Origin: Dactylonectria macrodidyma
Taxonomy: Eukaryota; Ascomycota; Sordariomycetes; Hypocreales; Nectriaceae
NCBI GenBank assembly: GCA_020744425.1
Contig: JAGMUV010000007.1
Location: 1,798,001-1,862,000 of the forward strand
DNA: 64,000 bases
Reading direction: 5' to 3'
This document shows positions 46,969 to 58,085 of this stretch, piece after piece (position 1 is the stretch's first letter; every line of letters begins with the position of its first letter). A program made the position numbers and the translations under genes. The notes under the pieces are model-generated. The model was not told the DNA's origin. It saw only the letters and a program-made list of their open reading frames with translations, and did no database searches.

Positions 46969-48358
46969 AGAAACAGTTCCATTGCATTGCCCGGCGGCAG
47001 AGAACGTCCAGGGGCATGTGGTACCCGATGACTGAGTGTGAGTCTCGTGAGAAAAGTTTCTGTTCCGCGGGTATTCCTCATCAGGTGGGCATGATGGGTC
47101 TCAGGTGTGATGTTCTAGACAGAAGCTTGGGCGATGGTCTTAAGTCCTTTAGGAAGTTTTTGGTCCAGCTATGTCAGACGAATTGCCACTTAGAATGCAA
47201 TCACACCCTCTAGGTTTATTTTGTTGGATCATCATGTTGGTGGATCGTTTCAATTAGTCCATGTCAAGACAGGGAGTCCTTCGCCTACCCTACAGCTGAA
47301 GGTATTTAGCGTGATTACGCAGGGCTCTAGGCTCGGTGGTCTTGTTGGTTGGGCTGTCAGTCACGGAGTCACCGAGTTTTTGCCCCATTAACATGCCGCA
47401 AAGCCAGATTTGACTTTCTGTGAGCATGATCATGCGTCGAGCTGTTGGTTCAGCGTTGCAGTTTACGTGTCACCAAGGCACCAAAATCAAACCAAGCACC
47501 GATCTTGACACCACAAGACACTGATCTTCTCCTTCTCGCCCCATTTCCGTCTTTCTTGGCACGAAAATAAGGTTGTTAGTTGCTCGTTCGTCCGTTAGTG
47601 GAAGCTGTCATCGTTAGTGGCGGATGCCATCAGCGCCCATCGGAGTCCCCGCTCGGAAGTTCTGGAAGCACAAGGGACCATGGACCAGGAACATGGCTTC
47701 ACATTTCGGTCTAGATGCGGGGAGGATGCTTCCACCACAGGGAGTCTAGGCAGAAATGCTTCCGGCGTAAGTAGGTTTTCGCTCACTGATAACCTGGTCT
47801 TTGCAAGGGACTTGCATGGGATTGCTAGATTGTTATTACGAAGTTACATCACCAATTCCAAACGATGGTGTCCTGAGCAATACCCGATGGCTTTGCTCGG
47901 GGTTAGATACACGAGATATGGCCGCCCAGGCACAATTGATGTCATATTTGCCGATAAACACCCCCGTGACCCTGCTTGGGGGTAGATCTACGACATCCGA
48001 CTACTACGTGGTCCTCGGGCACATCTTATGTCATGTTTGAATCTGAAAACAATCTTGTCTCAAGATGACATTCTTGCATTGAAGCAACTGGGACTGGTTA
48101 TCCGGCTTCTGTTAGCTCCAGTGCACTATGTCTACAGCTTGAAACTAGAACTGAAAGGGTTGTTCCCCTCGCCGGGAAGACTGCGTGCCCTCACTCAGAT
48201 TCCGCACCCTGGACAGTGGTTCCGAAGATATGTGAACTCTATTCTGTCACCGCCACAACGAAGCTTCGAATGGCGATGTGGAAATTGGGACCTGATCACA
48301 CGGCTGATATCATGAAAGGTGTGAATATATCCGGCCTTCTCTTCTGGCCCCGATACCG

Positions 48359-48397
48359 AGCAACCCTTAGCAACCCTTAGCAACCCTTAGCAACCCT
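48359..48397 (+). repeat. decamer tandem array containing AACCCT
   Basis: Nearly four exact copies of AGCAACCCTT. Each unit includes the hexamer AACCCT, one unit of the fungal telomere repeat, but the spacing of ten rules out a true telomeric array. Confidence 0.85.
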
Positions 48398-51300
48398 GAC
48401 ACTGCAGACTGCAGTTGCCATTGAACTGAGGTTTTAGCTCAACAATCAAGGTGACTTTAGCACCTGTCTCGGGCTCTTGGCATCCAGCTCAAGTGTGCGG
48501 ATCCACCTTGCCAGTTATCTTTCCGAGATGTGCTACAAAGCCAAGATTCGTCCGTTGCCAACTCTCCCATTACTCGGGACTGTGCTGAGTGCTAAGTGCC
48601 AAACCGGCAACCGGCAACCCCAGCCTGAAGAAGTAGCCATTCCCAACCACTGGCCACGGTTGGCATTCCGCGATGGGGCACAACTAACCTCATTTCTCCC
48701 ATCTTAGCCGAATATTCCGCACTTGCTCACTCACGTATTGAGCCTCCCCATGATGGACCGGTGAAACGAGACGGCAAACCCGGGTTTCGGAACGCCATTG
48801 CTCAACGGCTGACGTAAATTAGTTCCGAATGGCCTCGGAACAGGATTTCCTGATCAGGAAAGAGGAACACGGACCACTCCGCGAGACGATGGAGCAATCG
48901 GGCCTTAGCATTCATAGTTCCTAAGCGGCTTCACTCTCAGACATGAAACAAAAAGCCCCGGGAAACATGGACACGTAACGTCGGCGGCTGGAATCAAAGA
49001 GTGTGCATCAAAAGTATGCAACTGATACAGAAGGCGAATGACCTCGGGGACATGCGTAATCGAAACCGGAGGAGATGCCATTTAGGGAGTTGGCGCAGGA
49101 TTTTGACCTTTGCAAAGAACGGGTCATCTTCTGAGAGGCGAGGACTAACACGATACGGGGAAGTGAGCTACCTACCTACCTAGGTGTTACTCACGGACGT
49201 GGCAAGGTAGGTACATATGATACATACGTAGTAGTAGACTTCAACACACGAGGAGGAAGGAGGGGGCGGACTGCGAGTCAGATAATATTATATGGGCCGT
49301 GCTGATACTAGAAAGATGAGTCGCAGGGTTCCAGTGCTGTGCAGGTAAGCGAGCCCAGTGAAGGGATCTACCTAGTTCAAGGGGCCGAAAAGTCTAAATC
49401 CCGCCCTCATCTTAACATCTTACAAGGCTCGATAATACTTGTTTGTTCCCTCGACAATCTGACGTCGTAGTGAGCGTATCCGGAAAGGAAAATGCACGGT
49501 GTTTTTGGGGGAGACTTGAGATGCGATACATACATACGTACCTACATACGAAGTACACGAACGAGGCTGGGCGGCGAACCTGGAAATAGGTGCGTCCTGT
49601 CATTCAGGGGAGCGTATTTGCAGTACAGAGTTTGGTTTGGGCAGTTCACCCCGGTGAGCGGCGAACCTGACACGTCTGAGACGGCTTTGCCGCAGGGACG
49701 ACAAAAAAAGAAGCAAAGAAGTTTTTGACCAGTTGGATGCCCGTTTCGTTTCGTCCTCGGCGCGTGGTCGGTCTATTATTTATGGAGATGTCGCGGCGAG
49801 GCGGGTGCGTATGGGTCAGGCGCGATATGAAAGCCCCCAAGCCATCTGCCATGTATACTAACCCGTAAATCTGGGGTCTTGGTGAAGCGTCGTTGTCGTC
49901 GTCACCAGTGGAGGGAGCAAGGATGGCGAGTTTGAGAAGGAGTTTACCGCCGGAAATACCGGGTTTACCGGTCGAGTTGCCATTGCGATTGATGATCAAT
50001 GACGAGGGTGACGGAGCGCCCCATCGATCGCAAGGTAATTCGGGGTGATAGACGACCGGATTTGATTGATTGCCCATTAACTCGGTGGAGGGATTCAGGA
50101 TGTTTGCATGGCCTTGCAACGTACTGAGTGATAGTTGGTGGGCTATCCAGGATTCGGGCTGTGGAACAGTGACTCGGACCTGGTGATGCGGTTCCGCGGC
50201 GGACGCCAAGGTCCAAGAGCTGCTGTAATCGACAGTGGCGACTACGTAACAAATGATACAATGGTTGCAAGAGAGAAAAAGTTGGAGCTGGGAACGGGCA
50301 TGTCAGGGCAAGACAAGGTCAGGGATGTCAGGAGGAGGGTGGCCAAGATGGCCCTTGGGATGCGACTTTGGCACGAGGGTCGATCTCGCTCAAACGATTC
50401 CGCGATCGCTTGACAGGACTACAATGGGGCAGTTAGCCGAGCAGGACAGCGGCCGACAAGCCGTATATGGCGACGATTCGCAGGTTCCATGCTAAGAATA
50501 CCAGGTACAGAGAGATCGAGTACGAAGTAGGTAAAGGATTGCAGTATTATTAGTTACTTCGTACCACAAGTCAGCAGTGTCAGCGTCTTGTCAGCGTGTC
50601 AGCCTATCTAGTAAAGCCAGCACACGGACATAACGGGTGGCTCCTTGGCTTCCTGGCAGGCCAAAAGAGAGCGAAAGAGGGCGAAGCAGGCTTGGTGGTT
50701 GGCACGCGATTGGCCGGGCGGGTTTTAGAGTTTGGGTGAAGCAACGGTGAACAGCCCGTTTAGTCGTTTTGGTGTGCCGTGGAAATTGCAAGATGCGGCC
50801 GTCAGGCGGGTTGAACCATGTGGGAGCCCGCTGCTAGCCCCAAGCCAAGGGGACCTGTAGGCTGTAACTTACCTGTCGGCTGGCTGTACGCTGTACCCAA
50901 GGGTGCTTTGCTTGGGGGCGCTGCTTACAGCCTACAGCTTACTTACCATAGCAGGCAGTAAAGTACGAGGCCAAGCATATACGCAACTGCAGCTACGAGG
51001 CTTGACGAGCTCCTTCACGATGGACACTCGTACCGCCTGTCTGCGCCATGTCGTAATTATGAAGCGAACCGAAGCGAGGTGAACCATCGCGCACGGGGAG
51101 GATTGGCTTCCATCTCGTTCCCGTCGCACCGCGCACTGCCATTGCAACACCGACGGCGGGTTGCGGCATGTGGACTGTAGTCCGTGGACTTTCCGTGGTG
51201 TCATGTCACCATGCGCTTCATCCGTCTGTTTATTTTCATTGACGAAATGTTCTCAGCCGTGCGCAACTGTGACGCAGCCTGCGTGCTCGTCCCGTCTGAG

Positions 51301-53689
51301 AAAGGTTTGCTTGCTTCAGTCGAACAAAACCCATGTTCCGAGGCCACAGAGGGTAGCATGGACGGAAGAGAGCCCCATAATTCCGGACCAAGTCAGATGC
51401 CCGGGCCCCGGCCACCGGCAATGCGAACGGCGGGTGCAAGGGTGCGCACGGCCAAACAAACTCCCCACATCCGAACCCCGCCGCCCAATCCCGTCCCTTC
51501 AAATCTCCAACAACCTGCAACCCGACACATGGCGATCTACAGCGGTCCCGTCATGGTAGCTGTGGCCAAGCAACCCCAAGCAACCAAGTAACCAAGCACC
51601 GTTGTTTAGTGTGTGCACAGTCAGCTGCCAACGACTCACGAGCATCATCGGAGACATGGGGGCCCCACGGGCAGGCAACAGGCAGGTGTCGGAGTTGCGC
51701 CCGGTCGTAGCTCAGGTCAGGGCGCGCGAGTCGGCCTGGCATGGCCTGGCATGGGGGATCATCGGAATGGAGCGAGCCGAACGACTGATGATAGAGGGCT
51801 TGGCGCTGACGTTGGAGACGACCGAACCGAACGGTCGAAGGGGGAAGGGGGAAGGGGAGGGGGGGGGGGGGGCCTTGGGTCTCGGGTCTTGGGTCTTGGG
51901 GGGCGTATTGCCGGCACCACGTAGAAACCAGGATGATCTGTTTTAGGGAACCTCGTCGGGAGGACGAGGGTGGGCCGCGTGGGAAGCTGGACGGTGGCTG
52001 GCTACGAAGTACAACGCATCAGAAGCAAACGACGGGATAATGAGCATTAGTCTTGATTACGATACCCTCTTATTTCCCTTGCGTCGTTGGTGATTTGCGT
52101 GCGTGGTATGGGGCCGGATGGAGTCTGTCGTCGACTCAGGGTCCAGCGAAGGGGTGGAGGGGGGGACCCGCGGTTCCATAGCTGTTCGGTAGGGGTCTCC
52201 TTGGCTAAAGGAGGCTCTGGAAGCGCGGCTAATGAGTTTTAGATGTCTCGTGGAAGGAATTTTTGGGGCCCGCGGGGCTACGTGAAGTTGGGTCTGTTTT
52301 TTTCTATGGGGAGTGGAGGGCCCCAACGACCTGGAGCTTGGGGGGGCTGACTCGGGGATGGTCGGGGGGGGGCAGACAGACAGCGTGCCAACCAACGCTA
52401 TTCAACACACGATTTTACCTCCTTGATCAGTAATTAGTAAGATGGGTTGGTAGGATAGGCCAGTTGTGAGGGTGCACAGTAGTCGGGTACTCGGGGTTGC
52501 ACACCGACAGATGATAGATCAGACGGACGTGGGACCGTCAAAGTGGATGTTGTTCGGGTAGTGGACGGCCGAGGATCGGGTGAGTGTACGACGCAGTCCG
52601 AGTAGGATGAGCATTTTAGACTTTGGCGACGAAACATGCTGGCTCATCTGCGTGGGCTACGTGGTCGACCTTAGTTGCTGCTTAGGTGCTCCTAGGGAAC
52701 GCCGTCTACATAATAGTCGGTCAATAATCCGAGCGAGTGCTGCATCTGCAATAATAACAAACACAATAATGTCCTGGGCGAGATTTGACTTTGGTGCGCG
52801 CCTGCGGCCATGGGTCGCTATCGTCATCCGCCCTCCAGTTAGTTAGTGATGATTGATTGATGGGCGGCCAGCAGCCCTGCAGGCGGCAGGAAAGGGTTGC
52901 ATGCGCATGCCGTGACAGGTTCATCTTCCTGCAGTGTGCCCGCACCTCCGTCCATCACGCAGCCTGCCTGACGTGATTCCCCCAATGCCCCAATGCCCCC
53001 TAGTCGGATCCGAGGGGTGGGTGTGCGAATCCGAGGCGAGCAGTTAAGCAATCCCCGCCCGGCGTGGCAGGACTCGGGAATATCGCTTCAGTCTTCACAT
53101 TGTTCGCGACGACTCGGGACAGATAACCTTGGACCTGGCTTTTCCGCACTGCACGACGCGGCATAGAGACGGACGAACACGTCGCATTGAGAGCTGAATA
53201 TCGTCTTTGGCCCACCCCCCGAGCGAGACGAACCCTAGAAACGGCGACTCCAGGGGCCCAAGGAGAAGGGGGCGGGGGCAGCGGCGGGGGGCGGGAGAGA
53301 GGGAGATGAGGAAACGACGAAACTGGGAAACAAAAAAGTGTAAAAGAGTCCCCGAGGAGAAGCCTGCACACCCGGCCGTCCGGGGGGCGCCGTTTGCTGG
53401 CGGTCCACTGCGTTGAAGCATGGCCCGGGGCAAACAGGCCGAGCCCCATCCCGAGTTCGACGGAGGGAGGGCCTCATATTGCGGCCCACGTAACAGTACG
53501 TAAAAGTGAGCGGAGGGGAGGAGTTTAGACGCGTGACCCGAAGGATGATGAGGTGTAAGAGAAGACGCTGCTGCGCCCAGCGCTAGGTAACCTACCAGGA
53601 GTTGCGATGAGAGAAGGAAGGCAAACCCAAACCCCTCGCCGCTGATTTGCGCATTGCTCATTGCCCATTGTCATTTAGATCCAGCGCCA

Positions 53690-53815
53690 TCATCAATGCC
53701 AATGTCATTGCCAATATCATTATCCAATGGCAACCGCCAAGGTTACTAACATTACTGCCAATACCAATGGCAATGCCAATGGCAATGGCAATGCCAATAC
53801 TAGGTACAGCCAATG
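53690..53815 (+). repeat. CCAAT/GGCAATG-rich tract
   Basis: Within about 125 bases the word CCAAT occurs about seven times, mixed with CAATGG and CAATGC hexamers. It may be a degenerate hexamer repeat or a cluster of CCAAT-binding-factor sites. Confidence 0.7.
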
Positions 53816-54741
53816 CCCACTACCTAACCTCGGAGGTCATACACCGGACAGGGAAGGCATTGATTCATGGCAACAAAGAACGCGGCGCCCTATGCTAAGA
53901 CGAGACGACGGCCTTACCAGGCCTTACCAGAAAGAGGACCGCCCCAAACGAAGCTATACCAGCCCGAGTCGCCCAAAGGAGAAGAGGGTCCCCCAGAGCA
54001 GAACGCCAGAAACAGAGAAAGACCCCCCCGAAAAGGAGCAGCCCGAGGTGGTACCAAAGTCTGTCTTGTCGCACCTACGGAGGAGGCGCCTGGCACCGCA
54101 CCAAGCCGCTGGGCGATGGCGGCTGCTGCGGCCACGGTCCCCATTCCCACAGCTTTTTCATCCTCCCTCTCGCTCTCTTTTTTTGGCTTCACTCCCTGTA
54201 GTCTGTAGTCGATACTCCACATTGGTACTCCATACTGCAGTGCAAAGCGTAGTGCAGTTACAGTCCAAAAATCTCCTTATCCACCTTTCTCCAAATCTTG
54301 CCCTTGGACGCCGCCAACTCCTCCCACATTCCGCCCCACTGGGGCTTGCTTCTTTGGGAAATCAGAAGGCAAAAAAAAAAGCTTCCACTGGCATCCAGCG
54401 CGGACATACCCTTTTTTTTTTTGTGTCTCTTTTACCTGACTAGCCCCGGCTGCCCTTTGAAGACTGGCTTTGTGGACAGGCCATTCAATACCCGGGTAGT
54501 GATGCTACGTCGAGTGTAGCATTGTGATGATGTTCTGTGGCCCCCCTATGGGCCCCTCGGTGACGCTCTGGTGGCCGGCGTCGACATTTTGGCTTTGGCT
54601 TTTGGACCTGGCTGTGGCGTACATGCCCACGCTTTTCGTGACGATATCACACAGGCACACACACGCCCATTGCGACGTGGACACACCCACGCCGCACCGG
54701 ACGACACACCCGCGCTGTGTCACCACCTACTTTTACGAATA

Positions 54742-54764
54742 GGTGTGTGTGTGTGTGTGTGTGA
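54742..54764 (+). repeat. GT dinucleotide microsatellite
   Basis: A clean GT run of about 23 bases, followed by a looser GT-rich stretch to about 54825. Confidence 0.85.
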
Positions 54765-57006
54765 GGGAGTTGGGCGTGTGAGAGTTGTGTGTGTGCGTGT
54801 GTGCGTGTGAGTTATGTGTGTGTTGTGACTCTCTTTCACACCGAAACCAGAGAGACATAGCAGCCGGCCCGGGCTCCAAACAGCGGCGCGGGGCGGGAAT
54901 CGACGCCGCCACAGCTGTCACGGGTTGGTCTTGACCAGTGTTGTTTCGTCTTTGGTCGACGATTGCTGCATCTCGCCCAGTGAGGCAATGTCTAGGCTTC
55001 ACACGTTACACGACACACCTCACTTTTCTTCTTCTTCTTTCTCTTTCCACTTTTCACTCCCCCGAGTCTCCGCCGCCTCAAACGTACAGCACCTTAGACT
55101 ACGTACTCGATTACCTACTTTGTATGCAACTTAGGTACCTACATAGGTAGCCAGCGTTACGCCACCGGCCAAGGCGCGCGGACGCGGGTATCGGGCTCTC
55201 CATATGGGGCTCTCCATCATCCATGTGAAGTCCCCCCCCGCCCCTTGTCTCCCTTCAGGGCTGATCTGGGTGCGGGTGGTGGTATCCGGCAACAGGCGTA
55301 TGTGTAGGCGATTATTAGGTGGCAGGTCGACAGGTGTAGGCGTAATAGAGGCGACCAAAGTGACCGGTCGGCGTTGGCGTAGGCGTGCGCTTGATGGTGA
55401 TCCCCACGCAAATAGACTTTGGCATCGTCGTTCTGCTGGCCCCCCTCGCGCGCGCCTACCTATTGCCTACCTGACGCAGGACCTATGGTACGAGCCCCAG
55501 GCATAATTGCCCAGTTCGGGTATGCCTTTTGACGACTCATCCCGCCAATTTGGCCAGAAAGGCTACTGCGTACAGGAGTGAGTCGGTAGCACCTACCTGT
55601 GGTACGTAGTACGTAGTACGCAGCACAGCGTTGGACAAACATTCACCCCCCCATGGAGCCTGCCCGAGTGGATGTCCACCTTGAGGTAGGTACTCCATAC
55701 TCGAGGCATTGACTCTTTTGCACACGCATTCTCGCCTCTCTCTGTCTCTCTCCCACGCCCTCGCACCCCCTCGACCTCTCGCTGTACACACCCTCCTCCC
55801 CTCTTGTGTTGCCCCAACTTTTGCCTGTTTTTTTTTTATCTTGAGACTCCCCTTTGGTGCCCTCTTTTGCCTGCACGTCCTGGCGGTCACGGCGGCAGCC
55901 TATTCAGGAGACGGTGGAAGGAAAAGAGGGCCAAGTGGGAGACGCCTCCAAATGGGCGCCAAAGTTGTATTGTCCCGGCACTCCGAGTCGACGGTTGCGA
56001 GCTTGTCGAGGCCCAGTTCCGTGAGGCTGGTTCTCGCTCCCCGTTGTCGCGACGGGGTTCCTGGGTATAAAGCCGTTGGGTCCGAACTTCTGGGACCCCG
56101 GCCATCTCATTCATCACCACCTGTCTCGTCTTGTCTTGCATCGTCTTGCCTCGCCTCGTCTCGTCTCGCACAGTCTCATCTCGCACAGTCTCATCTCGCA
56201 TCGTCTTCTCTCCTCGGACTTGGTTACGTTACTGGACTGCTCGTTCCCTCGTGTAACAGTAACAGCCTCGCACAAAAGACACACACAAAAAAGGACACGA
56301 GCCCCATTGACGTATCTGGACTGCTACCCTTGAAACAACGCCCGTATTTCGTACACAATTCGATCCTCTCTTGGCCACCACCCGCCGCGCCTATCCATTC
56401 CCCCATTTACTCATCACATCCCTGTTCAACGACCCCCCAGTCGCATCACACAACATCCCGGCCAGCTTTTTTGTCTGCCCCAGATCACAATCCCCATCGG
56501 GAAGAGGAAAAACCGCCTGGATCCAGGATTCCCAGGATCCCAAGCCCAACCCAGTCCAAGCCCCTCCAAGCCCCAATCCAGGCAAAGCTACAGGGCCGCT
56601 CGCTGGCTCTCGCAAGCGCACAAGCACAAGCACGAGTACACACTCACACACACTCTCACACTCTCTCACACGCCTTGCTGTCGGTGTGTAAGACATCGGC
56701 CAACTCAAATCCCGGGAATCCAGCCATAGCCATCCCAACTATCACCGTACCCCGATCCACTCGAGTGCCAGATCTTAAAGTAGGGTCACCGCACCGAACA
56801 GGGCTTCACACATCAAAATCGCCCACCCCCCTCCCCATCCCATCTCCCCATCTCGCCATCTCCTCATCTCCCCACTTCCGTCGCTGCTCGCGCTTTCTAG
56901 CCAGCTCCTAGCCTGGAATCTCTGATACATGCGCGAGTCGCCCGCCGCGCCAACATCCCCGTCCTCCTCGTCGCCTCGAGCGTATATTAGACATACAAGT
57001 ACTACC

Positions 57007-57477
57007 ATGTTGTCCATCACTCCCCAGGACCTCCAGCCCCAGCCCTACTACTATCTCCCCTTTCGCTCCGTGTCGTTGTCGCAGTCGCAATCCCAATCAC
57101 AACGCCAAATGCATCCTGAGATTCCCTATTTCACCTTTACGACGAGCATGGGCAGCCCGCCCTACGACACTACTATGACCGCCGCCGCCGCGGCTGCTGC
57201 TGCTGCCGCCTCCTCGGTCAGATCCGCGCAGGACGCCAGTGTCGCGCAGGCGCTCGAGATTGCGCGTGAGAGCCCCGACGGCTCGTCCGACCCAACCATC
57301 AGCAAGATCCTAGAGGGCGCGCTGGCCCAGATCTGGGGCAAAGTCCAGGCACATCCCAACTCGTATGTCATGACGCGCGACGAGTTTGCTGTCTTCAACT
57401 TCTTCCAGCACCGGTTTGCCGGTGATAAGACGGCGGTGAACGCCCGGAGACGATACTGGGACAACGCCCGAGCTTGA
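57007..57477 (+). CDS. small alanine-rich protein, conserved-looking C-terminus
   Basis: A single frame of 156 residues from the ATG at 57007 (CTACC-ATG); an in-frame ATG at 56929 would add 26 residues. The N-terminal half is low complexity, with a Ser-Gln repeat and a run of ten alanines. The C-terminal half looks like a folded helical domain: TISKILEGALAQIWGKVQAHP, then SYVMTRDEFAVFNFFQHRF, then NARRRYWDN. I recall that small fungal proteins with this RDEF...FNFFQHRF ending are found across Sordariomycetes, without a known function. It stands alone in a region with no other supported gene for about 11 kb upstream and 6.5 kb downstream, which suggests large regulatory regions. Confidence 0.75.
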   Translation: MLSITPQDLQPQPYYYLPFRSVSLSQSQSQSQRQMHPEIPYFTFTTSMGSPPYDTTMTAAAAAAAAAASSVRSAQDASVAQALEIARESPDGSSDPTISKILEGALAQIWGKVQAHPNSYVMTRDEFAVFNFFQHRFAGDKTAVNARRRYWDNARA

Positions 57478-58038
57478 TCGCCCGCCAGGATCATCATCCC
57501 GTCCGCCACCCCTCCCAAGTTCCGGGCTTTCCCCCTCATAGACATCTACTCCGATCCGAACCATACCTTATACCGACCAGGCCCAGGCGCCCAGGCCAGC
57601 CCAGGTCCAAGCCAGGCCATCCAGGCCATCCAGGCACAAACAAACGACGACAAAGACGCCAGCCGTTCCATATCCGACGCTTTTTATTGCTGCGCCATGA
57701 CAATCTACACCACACCATACGACATGAACTCGGGTCATCTCCCGAAGTCCTTTCCAATTCCATCATTCGACACGCACGCACGCACTCACTCTCGCACACT
57801 CGATCCTCACCCTCTATCAGTCCCATGGCCCTGGCACACACCACCACCTTTAACGGCCGTTACCATGACCATGACGACGCCTCTTGACGACATCCTTCTC
57901 TCTCCCTTGCTTGTTTGCTTCCGCCCTCGCTACCGTCCTTCCGCCCGTCCGTCCCGTCCCGTCCACTCCATCACTACTGGACAACGACGTACACGTACTC
58001 AACTGGACTGGGAGCCTTAGCGCTACCTCTCAGCTTCA

Positions 58039-58085
58039 ACTCCAGCTCCAGTTCCAGCTCCAGCTCCAGCTCCAGCTCCAGCTCA
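58039..58085 (+). repeat. AGCTCC hexanucleotide microsatellite
   Basis: About seven copies of CCAGCT/AGCTCC with one variant unit, in non-coding sequence downstream of the gene at 57007. Confidence 0.85.

Larger units (their letters stand above)
46127..57006. other. gene desert of about 10.9 kb
   Basis: No frame here has convincing coding features on either strand; the longer ones are compositional or start without ATG. Visible structure is a 19-bp tandem duplication at 46931-46968, a decamer array at 48359-48397, TAC/GTA-rich words near 49165-49235, 49525-49560, 50515-50565, 55125-55150 and 55590-55620, a CCAAT-rich tract at 53690-53815, a GT microsatellite at 54742-54764 and CT-rich sequence from about 55700 on. 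The last part is probably the promoter and leader of the gene at 57007. Confidence 0.6.

Noticed and set aside
48359..48397. Interstitial telomere
   Set aside because: The unit is ten bases and not a run of six-base telomere repeats.
49646..50209. 187-codon frame on the - strand
   Set aside because: It does not begin with ATG and has no recognisable domain.
53727..54443. 238-codon frame with an Asn/Gly repeat
   Set aside because: The N-terminus is the translated CCAAT/GGCAAT repeat and the rest is compositional; no conserved segment is visible.
55709..56911. 400-codon open frame on the + strand
   Set aside because: The translation is low complexity (Ser, Leu, Pro, His, Thr) from CT-rich leader sequence upstream of the gene at 57007; it shows no domain and no fungal gene features.
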